Shown in pieces: positions 55,078 to 64,000 of a stretch of DNA of 64,000 nt (position 1 is the first letter of the stretch; every line of letters starts with the position of its first letter). Under the pieces are notes generated by a model. That model had not been told where the DNA came from, ran no database searches, and saw only the letters and a list, made by a program, of their open reading frames with translations. This DNA comes from Burkholderia plantarii (GTDB lineage: Bacteria; Pseudomonadota; Gammaproteobacteria; Burkholderiales; Burkholderiaceae): assembly GCF_001411805.1 (NCBI RefSeq), contig NZ_CP007213.1:186001-250000 (forward strand). The letters run 5' to 3'. Both the position numbers and the translations under genes were made by a program.

Positions 55078-56706
55078 TTATGATGGCCCGCCGCGTAGCC
55101 TGACAGCAGCTTCCATGAGTTTGGACACGAGCTTGGTATCAGTGTCACCCGAGGCCCATTCGATCGCCTCACGAAGGCCCTCACTACTGCTGAGAAGCTG
55201 GCAACGCCATGATTCAGGCTCGTCCCAGGGTTGTTCATTCCCTGGCCGTCGGATGAACTCAGATATCAGCCGCGCATGTATGGTGCGCGCGCGCCTGCAA
55301 TCTTCCGACGCTTCCTTCAGCCGCGCTCGCGCAAAGAACCGTTCAGCGGCAAGGATACGATACGTGACAGACCCGCCGGTGATGTCGACCCACACCAGAG
55401 ACTTGGAGATGAGATTGCTAAGCGCCATGAATGTCCGATGTGGGTCCCACCCAAGCGGATCGGTCATAGCAACAGCGTCTTCAAGCGAAAAACTGCCGCA
55501 GAAAACTGAAAGCGCTCTGAACAGTGCGGCTTCGTCCGACAACAATCGGCCGTATCCAAAATCTGTTTTTCCGGACATCAGGCATTGCGGGTCGTCCGGC
55601 TCTCCCGGCTGCGGGCCATGAAGGACACGCCTCGTCACAATGTCCAGCATTTCAACAAACGAAAAGTGAAACAGCAGGTTAGACAGGGCGCTCATTATCG
55701 AGCGGGGCCTGCCGTCGGTAATCTGCGTCAGGCCAATGATCGCTGGGAGGTCTTCGTCTGCCAGTTCATAGCCAGCCAGGTCGTGAGCTCGCTCAGCAAG
55801 CATAAGCACAGCTGGGTATCGAAGCGCTTCTTTCCTGGAAAGTCTCATTCTTTCCTGCTCGCCCGGGTACGGAAGCAACCCGATCCGGTGGACGCATTCT
55901 CCCGGTACACGCAGCGGTTCAAGACTGATTGCAAGGATTCTCGACCGGCTCGAAGAAGCAGCGAGGCGGGACATGAAAAGTCGCAAGGAAACGGTCACGC
56001 GCTCACAATGGTCCAGTACTAACAGCGCCTCCCGATGCTGCAGATAGTCTAGCAACGGTGCAGTCATATCTGCAGAAGATGCCCGAAGGCCCAGCGTCCC
56101 CGCGATATAATTCGCTGCGTCGCTTAGCTCAGCCATCATCGAAAAGTCGACAACCCATGAGCCCCCGCTGAATTTTGCTCCTACCGCCGCGGCTGCCGCT
56201 CGTGCAACGGAGGCTTTGCCGACCCCAACCGGTCCGACAAGCGTGACGACACGTTCGCAGTCAAGCGCACGCTTCACGCCCTGTATCTCGCTGTCACGTC
56301 CAACGATCTTCGCGCCGGGCGGAACGTCAGCCCTGTTCAAGCCGACCGTGAATTCGCCAGGCTCTCTCTCTCTCGTGATAAGAACCGGCGCCAAGAAACG
56401 ATAGCCGCGGCCCGTCACCGTAGCGATGTATGTGACTTGAGAGCGGCTCTCTCCAAGAGATCGGCGCAGACTGCTGATGTGAACCTTAAGATTCGATTCG
56501 TCGACGAAGGTGCTGGGCCAGGTATGTGAAACCAACTCCTGTTTCGTAATCAGGTCGCCCGCGCGAGAGACAAGCAAATGAAGGATCGCCGCCGCGCGAG
56601 AGCCGATTCGAACTTGTTTCTGATCTTTCAGGAGCAACTGGCGATCGGGCAGAAACACGAAAGGTCCAAATACGAAAGATCCCTCATCGACAGTTTGCGA
56701 TTGCAT
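55078..56706 (-). CDS. Winged-helix (OmpR/CadC-type) regulator fused to STAND-like ATPase, C-terminally truncated
   Basis: 542 residues from ATG 56706. Residues ~15-110 are a winged helix (LITKQELVSHTWPSTFVDESNLKVHISSLRRSLGE ... TVTGRGYRF). A P-loop ATPase follows: Walker A VGPVGVGKAS near 161-170, Walker B EALLVLDHCE, and AERFFARARLKE near the C-terminal helical part. Related proteins usually continue for several hundred residues of TPR-like repeats; here the frame ends at VRLRGGPS, close to the IS66 remnant, so truncation is likely. Expected role: transcriptional control in response to an unknown signal. Confidence 0.82.
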   Translation of the reverse strand: MQSQTVDEGSFVFGPFVFLPDRQLLLKDQKQVRIGSRAAAILHLLVSRAGDLITKQELVSHTWPSTFVDESNLKVHISSLRRSLGESRSQVTYIATVTGRGYRFLAPVLITREREPGEFTVGLNRADVPPGAKIVGRDSEIQGVKRALDCERVVTLVGPVGVGKASVARAAAAAVGAKFSGGSWVVDFSMMAELSDAANYIAGTLGLRASSADMTAPLLDYLQHREALLVLDHCERVTVSLRLFMSRLAASSSRSRILAISLEPLRVPGECVHRIGLLPYPGEQERMRLSRKEALRYPAVLMLAERAHDLAGYELADEDLPAIIGLTQITDGRPRSIMSALSNLLFHFSFVEMLDIVTRRVLHGPQPGEPDDPQCLMSGKTDFGYGRLLSDEAALFRALSVFCGSFSLEDAVAMTDPLGWDPHRTFMALSNLISKSLVWVDITGGSVTYRILAAERFFARARLKEASEDCRRARTIHARLISEFIRRPGNEQPWDEPESWRCQLLSSSEGLREAIEWASGDTDTKLVSKLMEAAVRLRGGPS

Positions 56707-56718
56707 GTCGTTCACCAA

Positions 56719-57084
56719 GACAAGACGCCCTCATTTCGCTTTGCGTGCACGGAAATCATCCAAGCCGGAGGCCTGCCCAAGAGCGTCAGCAACCCGACGA
56801 GTCACCGATCCGCCGGGCCTGACAGAATCCTTACGGATGCAGGCGAGGCTGGATCGGCCCGCTCGGCAAGTAGATAAGGGAGACGGCGCTCATTCTACCT
56901 GTAACCCTGTCGGCGGCTAAAAATCGTCACGAGTGGTGTATGCGGGTCGGTTGGCATGATCAGGCGGCCAGCGCTTGAGGAGCCGGTGTGCTCTCTATCA
57001 CCGGAGTGCCGTCCTTGAAGTGTAGAAGTCGCAACCCGATCCGACAGTTACCCGTTCCGACAGTGCGTGACTGTCAGATCAGAT
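56719..57084. other. Intergenic region, no supported gene
   Basis: About 365 bases between the regulator and an IS5-family fragment. Short frames only; the part near 56719 should hold the regulator promoter. Confidence 0.45.
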
Positions 57085-57470
57085 TCAGGTGGCTCACTTT
57101 CACGGGGGCCAACCGCCACGATTCGATGGCATTCGAGTCCACGCTCGATGCCATTCCTGCGGTACCCGGGCTGAACGGTCCGCCACGCAAGCGCCCGAGC
57201 AAACTGCACGTTGACAAAGGGTATGACTTCGGGCGTTGCCGACGTTCTCTGAGACAGCGCGGCATCAAGGCTCGTATCGCACGCCGCGGTATCGAAAGCA
57301 GCGAACGGCTGGGGAGGCATCGTTGGGTCGTCGAGCGCACGCATGCCTGGTTCGCCGGATTCGGCAAGCTTCGAATTCGCTTCGAACGACGCCTCGATAT
57401 TCATACCGCTCTGCTTGTCCTGGCTGCCGCCGTCATCTGCTCCAGATTCGTGGATGACTTGTGTTGGCGA
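57085..57470 (+). pseudogene. IS5-family transposase 3-prime fragment
   Basis: The frame preserves LTFTGANRHDSMAFESTLDAIPAVPG, KLHVDKGYDFGRCRRSLRQRGIKARIARRG and RHRWVVERTHAWFAGFGKLRIRFERR, i.e. the second Asp and the catalytic Glu region of an IS5-family DDE enzyme. The N-terminal half is absent. It abuts the terminal repeat of the truncated IS701-family copy at 57472. Confidence 0.85.
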
Positions 57471-57471
57471 C

Positions 57472-58373
57472 ACTAATACCACAGCCGTAGATAGAACGAA
57501 GAGGGAGGTACGCCACCCCGTCGCCGGTAGCGGCATTGCTGTGCGCGATACTGGTGTCTTCGGCGCCATGTGGACCACGCCAGCACGTACTCGACGGAGT
57601 ATGTGCCTCGCCATAGCAGCCGGCATAGCAGCCTACGTATCTCTTGTACGCTAAGCGGCACCGAACCTTCAGGTGTTTTTTTGCCATGTGCCCTCAGGGC
57701 TACGAGCACGGCATGCGCCAGTAGGGATAGCGTGATGTGGCGATACCAGCCATGCCACCGGCGCACCTCGTAGTGGTCAAGCCCACATTCGCCTTGGGTT
57801 GCCTCGAAGCCCGTTTCGATTTCCCAGCGCCGACCCGCGACGTTGACCAAGGTTTGCCTTGTCGCCTTGCTGCGCGGCGCGAACACGACGTAATACGCGT
57901 GTTCGCGTTTCTCATCGGGGCTGCGCCGTACCAACAGATCATGTCCGAAGCGACGCGCTTCGGCGGTGATCTGCAAACGCCACAGCGGTGTAAGTGCCCA
58001 GTCATACAGGCGCTCCCGCTTGGCACCTGCACTCGATGACAGGCGTCGCCACGCCCGTGCCGGCAGGGATTTGGCGATCTGCTCGGCACGTACGTAGTCG
58101 GGATCCTGCCACCACAGAGGTTCGTTCTTCGCGACGGCCAGCACGAATGACTGGCCTCGTGATTCGAGCCACAACCTGAGATGACGGTCGCCGCCGTAAG
58201 CTTCATCACCCGTAACCCAGCCACACGGCACGCCTGCATCCAGCGCCCGTTCAAGCATGCTGCGCGCGAGTTGCGGCTTCGTTGCAAACTCCGCCGATTC
58301 GGGAATGCCCGCTGCCTTGCAGCGCATACGGTCGTCGGTCCACGCCTTGGGCACATACAGCTCGCGATCAATA
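57472..58373 (-). mobile_element. Truncated second copy of the 30568-31963 IS701-family element
   Basis: Nearly identical to 30569-31478 of copy 1, with only scattered single-base differences, and keeping the right inverted repeat (CTAATACCACAGCCGTAGAT at its end). Similarity stops at ...GATCAATA (58373), inside the codons for IDRELY, so the first ~145 transposase residues and the left end are gone. An open frame crosses the junction and makes a chimeric 323-residue product lacking the first catalytic Asp, so it cannot be active. Confidence 0.88.
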
Positions 58374-58556
58374 CCCGAAGCGAAGAAAGGCTTCGTGCTT
58401 TTGCCACGACGCTGGGTGGTCGAGCGCAGCTTCGGCTCGCTCAATCGCTTTCGCAGGCTGGCGCGTGATTACGAGCGTCTGCCTGAAACGCTGGCCGGCT
58501 TGCACTTCGTCGTCTTTGTCTCCTTGATGCTCACTCGCGCGGCCCAGTATTTTTGA
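58374..58556 (+). pseudogene. IS5-family transposase C-terminal scrap
   Basis: Plus-strand frame [41 protein letters not shown], ending at a stop at 58554-58556, is the last ~60 residues of an IS5/IS1031-type transposase. It begins exactly where the IS701-family copy breaks off, so one event (insertion plus deletion or recombination) joined the two. It marks the border back to the high-GC polyketide region. Confidence 0.85.
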
Positions 58557-58572
58557 AAGTGCATAACACTCT

Positions 58573-59844
58573 CTAGGATCGTTTCGCACGTAATGCATTG
58601 GCCTTGTCCGAGTGCTCCAGCAGCAGCGCGCCGAATGCAAACAGGTAAAGCAGGGCTGCGACGAAAAACGGCAAGCCGAGATAGTGGGCCGGCGCCGCGC
58701 TGCGCTGCACGTAATGCAGCATGGCCGCCCCCAGCAAGGGCGCGATCGTGGCCGCAAGCTCCATCAGGCACACCATGGCGCCAAGATATTCACCCTGGCG
58801 GCTCGGTCCCGCCTCGATGGACACCAGTGCCCGAAGCGCCGGATCGTTGACGAGAGCCAGGGAGTGCATCGCGATCGCGATCGCCATCATCGTCACCGAG
58901 GCGGCGAAGCCGTATGCCATGTAGGCGCCGATAAACAGCAGATAACCAAGCAGCGCCGTGCGCCGCTCGCCGCAGCGGGCCACCACGTGGCGCATCAGGA
59001 AGGTCTGGGTGAGCGTGATGCCGAGCCCGAGCGCGCCGAGCGCGATGCCGTTCTCGCGAGAGCCCCAGCCGAAGCGCAACTCATTGCTGAGCACGAAGCA
59101 GGCGAGGAAGATCCCGTAGGCCGTCATGCCGAAGCAGGCGGCGATCACGATGCGTCTGAGCGTTGCGTTGTGTCGCAGCAGCTGCATGCTGCCGAGCGGG
59201 TTGGCCCGCGATACCGTGAACTGCACGCGCAACTCGGGCGGATGGCTTTCGGGCAGCCACAGCACGGCGCCCAGCACGTTGACGGCCGCCAACACGCTGG
59301 TGACGACAAAGGGCACGCTGGCGCCGAAGGTGCCGAGCAGGCCGCCGCAGGCGGGGCCGGCCACCAGCCCGAGCCCGACCATGCCGCCCATCAGCCCGAA
59401 ACGGGCCGCGCGTCGCTCGGGCGTGGTGATGTCGGCCAGGTAGGCGGTGGCCACCGACGCGCTGGCGGCGGTCGCGCCGGCGCACAGGCGGCCGGCCAGC
59501 AGCCAGCCGAAGCCGGGTGCGAACGCCAGCATCAGATTGCTGGCGAGCGCGCCGCCCAGGGCAACCATCATGACGGGGCGCCTGCCCCATGCGTCGCTGG
59601 CGGCGCCGAGCAGCGGCGCGAACACGAACTGCATCAGCGAATAGCAGGCCACCAGCACGCCGAGAAACAGCGTGCCGGCCTCGCGCCCGCCCATCACGGC
59701 CGATACCTGGTCCGGCAGCACGGGGATCGCGATCCCGAAGCCGAGCGCATCGAGCGCCAGCGTGATCATGATCACCGAGACCGGGGCCATCTCGCGCGCG
59801 CCTTGCGCCGGCGCGGCCGGGATGGTGCGCTGCTCGACCGTCAT
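58573..59844 (-). CDS. MFS drug/metabolite exporter (TetA-like, 12 TM) linked to polyketide synthase
   Basis: 423 residues from ATG 59844, which overlaps the polyketide synthase stop codon (ATGA). DHA1-type MFS: LALDALGFGIAIPVLPDQV in segment 1, APLLGAASDAWGRRPVMMV as motif A, and AGRLCAGATAASASVATAYLADIT. This is the tetracycline-efflux-like group. Translational coupling to the synthase strongly suggests export of, or self-resistance to, its product. Confidence 0.93.
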   Translation of the reverse strand: MTVEQRTIPAAPAQGAREMAPVSVIMITLALDALGFGIAIPVLPDQVSAVMGGREAGTLFLGVLVACYSLMQFVFAPLLGAASDAWGRRPVMMVALGGALASNLMLAFAPGFGWLLAGRLCAGATAASASVATAYLADITTPERRAARFGLMGGMVGLGLVAGPACGGLLGTFGASVPFVVTSVLAAVNVLGAVLWLPESHPPELRVQFTVSRANPLGSMQLLRHNATLRRIVIAACFGMTAYGIFLACFVLSNELRFGWGSRENGIALGALGLGITLTQTFLMRHVVARCGERRTALLGYLLFIGAYMAYGFAASVTMMAIAIAMHSLALVNDPALRALVSIEAGPSRQGEYLGAMVCLMELAATIAPLLGAAMLHYVQRSAAPAHYLGLPFFVAALLYLFAFGALLLEHSDKANALRAKRS

Positions 59845-62800
59845 CGCGCACCTCCCGCGTCGAGCGCCGCGCGCAGCGGCGTGGCGACGGCGCCGACCGA
59901 TTGCTCCATCAGGCAGGAGAAGTGATCGCCCGGCACCGTGACGGCGCGCACCGGCTGCGTCGTGAAATGCTCCCAGCCCCAGCCTTCGGTGTCGCGCGTT
60001 TCGGGCAGGTTCATGCCCTCCGGCATCGGCTCGGCCGCCTTGAACAGCAGCACCGGCAACGGCAGCGGCAGCTTCGGCGGGTCGTACCTGGGCCCGAGGT
60101 CGGCAGCCGCGCGATACACGTTGAACAGGCCACGGATCGCCCCGCCGTCCGTCTGGGCGTGGATCACGCCATGCCGTTCGAGGCGCGCCTCGATCTCGGC
60201 GAGCTGCTGTTCGAGGCTGAGCTCGCGCAACTGCTCGGCGCTCGCGCCGGCCAGGATGTCCGGCTTGCCGGTGTAGTACGCGAAGATGCTGAGGATCACC
60301 TCGGTCACCACGCAATCATCGATGCGCGTGGTGGTGGTGTAGGGCGGTGCGGCGGAATCGAACAGCGCGAGCAGGCCGACCTGGTCGCCGGCGGCCAGCA
60401 GTTGACGCGCCATTTCATAGGCGACCTTGCCGCCCAGCGAGTGCCCGCCGAGATGATACGGCCCGTTCGCCTGGATCGATTTCATGCAGGCGATGTAGTG
60501 CGCCGCCATCTGTTCGACCGAGCCGTGAGGCTCGGCGATGCCATCGAGCCCCAGACATTGCAGCCCGATGAACGGCCGATCCTTGCCGAGCGCCTCGCTG
60601 AGCGGCAACAGCTGGGTGACGTTGCCGCCCATCCCGGGCACGCAGAAAAACGGCGGCTTCGATCCGGCGCGATTCAGCGGCACGATGCAGTAGCGGATCG
60701 CCGGGTCGTCCGAACGGGCGGGCTCCCTGGCATCCCGCGGCTGGTCCTGGGCGGCCTCGATCGACGCGGCGATGCGCGCGATGGTCGGCATGTCGAGGAA
60801 CTCGGCGAGCGTGAGGCAGTGGTCGTAGCGTTCACGGATTCGCGAGATCAGCTGGGTGGCGAGCAAGGAGTGGCCGCCGAGCTCGAAGAAATCGTCGTCG
60901 GCCGTGAGGGCGTCGACGCCGAGCATGTCGCGCCAGAGCCGCGAGACAAACGCCTCGACCGTCTCGGCACCGCCGTCCTGGCGGCTCTCGCCCGCGCGTG
61001 CGCCGCTGTCCGCATGGCGTTGAGCCAGCTCACGCTCGATCAGGCGCTCGATCGAGCCATACTTGCTGACCGTGACCTGTGCCTCGCCGCCGGCGGCGGC
61101 CAGCGCGAAGAGCGCGCGGCCCTCCTGATTGGACAGCCCCCGGATCGGGGCCGCGGCGCCCTTGCCGGCCTTCGCGGCCCGCGCGGCGTAGGCCAGCGCC
61201 ATGCCGGTCTCGGCCCAGGCATCCCAGTTCACCGACACGGCCCGGATGCCGCGCCGGCGCAGGTGGCGGGCGCTGGCGTCGAGGCTGGCATTGGCCGCGC
61301 TGTAGTCGGCCTGGCCGAGGCCGCCGAGCACCGAGGCGAGCGAGGAGCACAACAGCACGAAGTCAGGCCTGGTCTCGCCGAGTTGCGCGACCAGGTGCCG
61401 GGTGCCGTCGACCTTGGGGCCGAGCACGCGGCGCCATGCTTGCGGCGTGCCGCTTCCGAGCAGGCCGCTGGCTTCCAGCCCGGCCGAGTGGGCAATCCCG
61501 TTGATCTCGCCGAAACGGGCACGTACCGCGGAGAACGCCTGTGCGCTCTGCTGCGCGTCGCCGATGTCGGCCTGCAGCACCAGCACCTCGGCACCGGCCT
61601 GTTCGAGCGCGGCCACGCGCTGGCGCCGCGCATCCGTGCGGGTGTCGGTGGCGTGGCGGCCATCGAGGCCCGAGCGGCTGACGAGGCCGAGCTTCACCCC
61701 CCGTCCCGCCGTGGCGAGATGGTGGGCAATCTCGTAGCCGATCCCGTCCAGGCCCCCGGTGATCAGGTAGGTGCCGCCGTCGCGCACCGCCAGGCTTTCG
61801 CCCTCGCTCTCGATCGGCACATAGCGGAGCGTCTGACGACGCCCGGCCGCGAAGGCGAGGGTGCTCGCCGCGGCCTGCTCGCGCGGCACGGTGGCATGCG
61901 CGAGTTCGTCGGCTAGGGCCGTGAGCGTGGCGTCGCTGTCGTCGTCCCGATCCAGGTGGCGCACCAGCAGCTTCGGGAATTCCCAGTTGACGGCCTGCAA
62001 CAGCCCGGCCATGGTGGCGGCGCCGTCGTCGGCGGCCTGCGCCGTGCGCCAGCCGCGCGTGACGAGCGTGAGCGTGGTCGCGAGGTGGCGCGCGCCGAGT
62101 GCCTGGACCAGCAGCGCCAGCCGTTCGAAGGCGTCGAGCGGATCGGCGGCCGACCAGCCGTAGACGATCTGCGAGGGCGCGATCGACGCTTGGCCGAGCC
62201 ACTCGAGCAGACGCCGGTAGTCGTCGGCCGCATTGGCGCGCAGGGTGATGCAAGCGGCATCGGCGTGCGCGAAGCGCTCGCCCGGCACGATCGTGAGGCT
62301 GCCTGCCGGCGCGTGGGCCGCGAGTCGCCCGGCCACGGCCGTATCGTCGGCGAACACCAGCCACGGCGCATCGAGCCGCGCGCGCCCGGCGCTCGCCGCT
62401 TCGTCGCGCCAGCGCGGCACGCGGCACCAGTCCGCGAGATCGCGGCCGCGGCGCGCATCGGGGCCGCCCGGCAGCCGGCGCAGGCTATAGCCACGGACTT
62501 CGGCCAGCACCACGGGGGCGCCGTGATCGCCGTCGGCCGAGAAGATCGTCACGTCGTAGCGGCCCGGCGCGGTCTCGACCACGAAGCTGTAGCACTCGGC
62601 GGTGAGCGGCGCGTGGCACCTCAGTTCGCCATAGTGGAACGGGATCGCGCCGGCATCGGGCCGCGTGCAGACGTTCAGGAACGCGGTGGCGAGATCGAGC
62701 AGCGCCGGATGCAGGGCATGCTCGCGAAGGTCGCCGGCGAATGCCGAATCCAGGCGCAGTCGCGCCAGGCCGTGCTTCAGGCCCTGCCGCTCGCCGAGCC

Positions 62801-64000
62801 AGACGGCCTGCGCCGAGTGCCAGCGCGGGCCGTATTCGGCGAAGGCGGTCGCGAAGTGTTGGCGCGCCGCGTCGAGCGCGCCCATCGCGTGGCGGGCACG
62901 CAGCTCGGCGGGGCTGTCGATCGCGGCGGCAGGCGCCACCGAGGCGGCCACCGTGCCGGTGGCGTGCGGCAGCCATTCGTCGCCATGGCCATCGCCGCCT
63001 TCGTCAGGCTGGCGGCTTTCGAGCGTGAACTCGAGCGTCGCGCCGCGCGTGGCGAAGCGCACGCGCGCCTCGCGGCGGCCGCCGCGCGGCAGCACCAGCG
63101 CGGCAGGGAAATAAATGTCCGACAGCGTGAGCTCGGCCACGCCGCGCCAAGCGGCGAACGCGCGCCGTACCAGTTCGAGGCAGCCGGTGCCAGGCAGTAC
63201 CGCATCGCCCTCGAAGATCCGGTGTTCGTCGAGGAACCAGAGCTGCTCGTGCAGTTCGCAGCGCATCACGCTGCTGCCGTTCGGCCCGTCGCCGCGCGTG
63301 AAGACCAGCGCGCCGTCGCGCGCCGCGCCATACATCGAGCCGCCCGCCGGGCGGTCGAGCCAGTGCCGCGTGCGTTCGAAGGGGTAGGTGGGCAACGCGA
63401 TGCGTTTCGGCTCGTGACCGTCATGCAGGCGTGCCCAGTCGATCGACACGCCCTGGGTCCAGAGCGTGCCGAGACTCTTCAGGAGGACTTCTTGGTCCGT
63501 TCTGCGTTCCTGGGGGTGAGGCAGGCTGGTGAGCAGGCGCGCCGGCTCGAGGTCGGCGCGCCGCCGCAGCAGCGAACTCAGCGCGCGGCCGGGGCCGACC
63601 TCGATGAGGATCGGCTCGCGCAGGGTCGAGAGCAGGGTCTCGACGCCGCGGTGGAACTGCACCGGCTGGCGCGCGTGGTCGCCCCAGTAGCCGGCGTCGG
63701 CGCGGTCCGCCTCGTCGAACCAGCGGCCGCTGCGGTTCGAGATCAAGCGGATGCCGTTGCCCTTGGCCAGCGCCGGGCTGGCCAGGTTGATCGGCGTGAT
63801 CGCCTGCTCCATCGACGCGCTGTGGAACGCGTGCGAGGTGGCGAGCCGGCGGCAGGCCAGGCCGGTGCGCGCGCAGCTGGCCTCGGCGGCCGCGATCGCG
63901 GCCTCGGGACCGGCCAGCACGTAGTATTCGACGCCGTTGACGGCGGCGATCTCGCAACCCGTCGCGAGCAGGTCGTCCAGCGCGGACTCGGGCGCTTCGA
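59841..64000 (-). CDS. Type I polyketide synthase terminal module: (AT)-DH-KR-ACP-TE, 5-prime end outside window
   Basis: At least 1386 residues run off the window edge. In order: C-terminal half of an acyltransferase (CRRLATSHAFHSASME, VQFHRGVETLL, LIEVGPGRAL); a dehydratase (EHRIFEGDAVLPGTGCLEL near 63200 and HPALLDLATAF near 62690); a ketoreductase (TYLITGGLDGIGYEIAHHLA near 61760; SSLASVLGGLGQADYSAAN); an ACP with the phosphopantetheine serine at 60867-60869 in GGHSLLATQL; and a thioesterase with GGHSLGGKVAYEMARQL and GDHFSCLMEQ. The KR lacks the LDD motif of B-type reductases. The module would make a reduced, released chain; product unknown. The AT is in cis, unlike the trans-AT synthases common in Burkholderia. 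Confidence 0.95.
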   Translation of the reverse strand, partial: EAPESALDDLLATGCEIAAVNGVEYYVLAGPEAAIAAAEASCARTGLACRRLATSHAFHSASMEQAITPINLASPALAKGNGIRLISNRSGRWFDEADRADAGYWGDHARQPVQFHRGVETLLSTLREPILIEVGPGRALSSLLRRRADLEPARLLTSLPHPQERRTDQEVLLKSLGTLWTQGVSIDWARLHDGHEPKRIALPTYPFERTRHWLDRPAGGSMYGAARDGALVFTRGDGPNGSSVMRCELHEQLWFLDEHRIFEGDAVLPGTGCLELVRRAFAAWRGVAELTLSDIYFPAALVLPRGGRREARVRFATRGATLEFTLESRQPDEGGDGHGDEWLPHATGTVAASVAPAAAIDSPAELRARHAMGALDAARQHFATAFAEYGPRWHSAQAVWLGERQGLKHGLARLRLDSAFAGDLREHALHPALLDLATAFLNVCTRPDAGAIPFHYGELRCHAPLTAECYSFVVETAPGRYDVTIFSADGDHGAPVVLAEVRGYSLRRLPGGPDARRGRDLADWCRVPRWRDEAASAGRARLDAPWLVFADDTAVAGRLAAHAPAGSLTIVPGERFAHADAACITLRANAADDYRRLLEWLGQASIAPSQIVYGWSAADPLDAFERLALLVQALGARHLATTLTLVTRGWRTAQAADDGAATMAGLLQAVNWEFPKLLVRHLDRDDDSDATLTALADELAHATVPREQAAASTLAFAAGRRQTLRYVPIESEGESLAVRDGGTYLITGGLDGIGYEIAHHLATAGRGVKLGLVSRSGLDGRHATDTRTDARRQRVAALEQAGAEVLVLQADIGDAQQSAQAFSAVRARFGEINGIAHSAGLEASGLLGSGTPQAWRRVLGPKVDGTRHLVAQLGETRPDFVLLCSSLASVLGGLGQADYSAANASLDASARHLRRRGIRAVSVNWDAWAETGMALAYAARAAKAGKGAAAPIRGLSNQEGRALFALAAAGGEAQVTVSKYGSIERLIERELAQRHADSGARAGESRQDGGAETVEAFVSRLWRDMLGVDALTADDDFFELGGHSLLATQLISRIRERYDHCLTLAEFLDMPTIARIAASIEAAQDQPRDAREPARSDDPAIRYCIVPLNRAGSKPPFFCVPGMGGNVTQLLPLSEALGKDRPFIGLQCLGLDGIAEPHGSVEQMAAHYIACMKSIQANGPYHLGGHSLGGKVAYEMARQLLAAGDQVGLLALFDSAAPPYTTTTRIDDCVVTEVILSIFAYYTGKPDILAGASAEQLRELSLEQQLAEIEARLERHGVIHAQTDGGAIRGLFNVYRAAADLGPRYDPPKLPLPLPVLLFKAAEPMPEGMNLPETRDTEGWGWEHFTTQPVRAVTVPGDHFSCLMEQSVGAVATPLRAALDAGGAR

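Overview
This is a GC-rich proteobacterial window that most resembles Burkholderia sensu lato, probably a secondary replicon or genomic island region. The clues are a VgrG-linked type VI secretion (T6SS) effector locus, a DUF3331 gene, a Burkholderia-type porin, many sugar-acid and aromatic catabolic operons with GntR/LacI/AraC regulators, and a polyketide synthase. Genus is an inference from protein style; no rRNA or tRNA gene is visible.

Layout. (1) 0-7.7 kb: a T6SS cluster read on the minus strand: VgrG, a 984-residue peptidoglycan-directed effector, a periplasmic SH3 protein that overlaps it by 4 bp (likely immunity), and a Cys-containing exported protein with a diverged paralogue facing it. 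(2) 7.8-14.1 kb: a hexuronate module: MFS importer, fructuronate-reductase-like dehydrogenase, GntR regulator, D-mannonate dehydratase and an RspB-like dehydrogenase. Two identical 10-bp palindromes lie in the divergent promoter region. (3) 14.1-18 kb: YjbQ, thioredoxin-like, LacI, metallo-beta-lactamase-fold and AraC genes. (4) 18-24.3 kb: a divergent catabolic unit (MaoC against CoA-transferase, AroE-like dehydrogenase, EthD-like, FAH-family hydrolase, MFS) with two LacI-type operators. (5) 24.4-26.7 kb: an AraC regulator divergent from a short-chain dehydrogenase.

From 26.9 to 58.6 kb the window is an accessory mosaic studded with IS remnants (IS5, IS6, IS3, IS66, two different IS701-family types) and broken genes. 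It carries three cargo blocks. One is an AhpD-like/6-oxocamphor-hydrolase-like gene pair lying between two outward-pointing IS6-family relics (28.1-29.6 kb). The second is a catabolic island (33-44.6 kb) with M20 amidohydrolase, MFS, porin, M81 peptidase, HIBADH-like dehydrogenase, carboxymuconolactone-decarboxylase-like protein, AraC, polysaccharide deacetylase, Old Yellow Enzyme and an esterase. The third is an oxidative-stress block (46.3-53.5 kb) with katG, BON, DUF3331, SnoaL, DUF1330 and DJ-1/Hsp31 genes, bounded by inverted remnants of one IS701-family element.

After a truncated winged-helix/ATPase regulator and a chimeric IS knot, 58.6-64 kb returns to high-GC sequence: the terminal module of a type I polyketide synthase (AT-DH-KR-ACP-TE, running off the window) followed by a translationally coupled MFS exporter.
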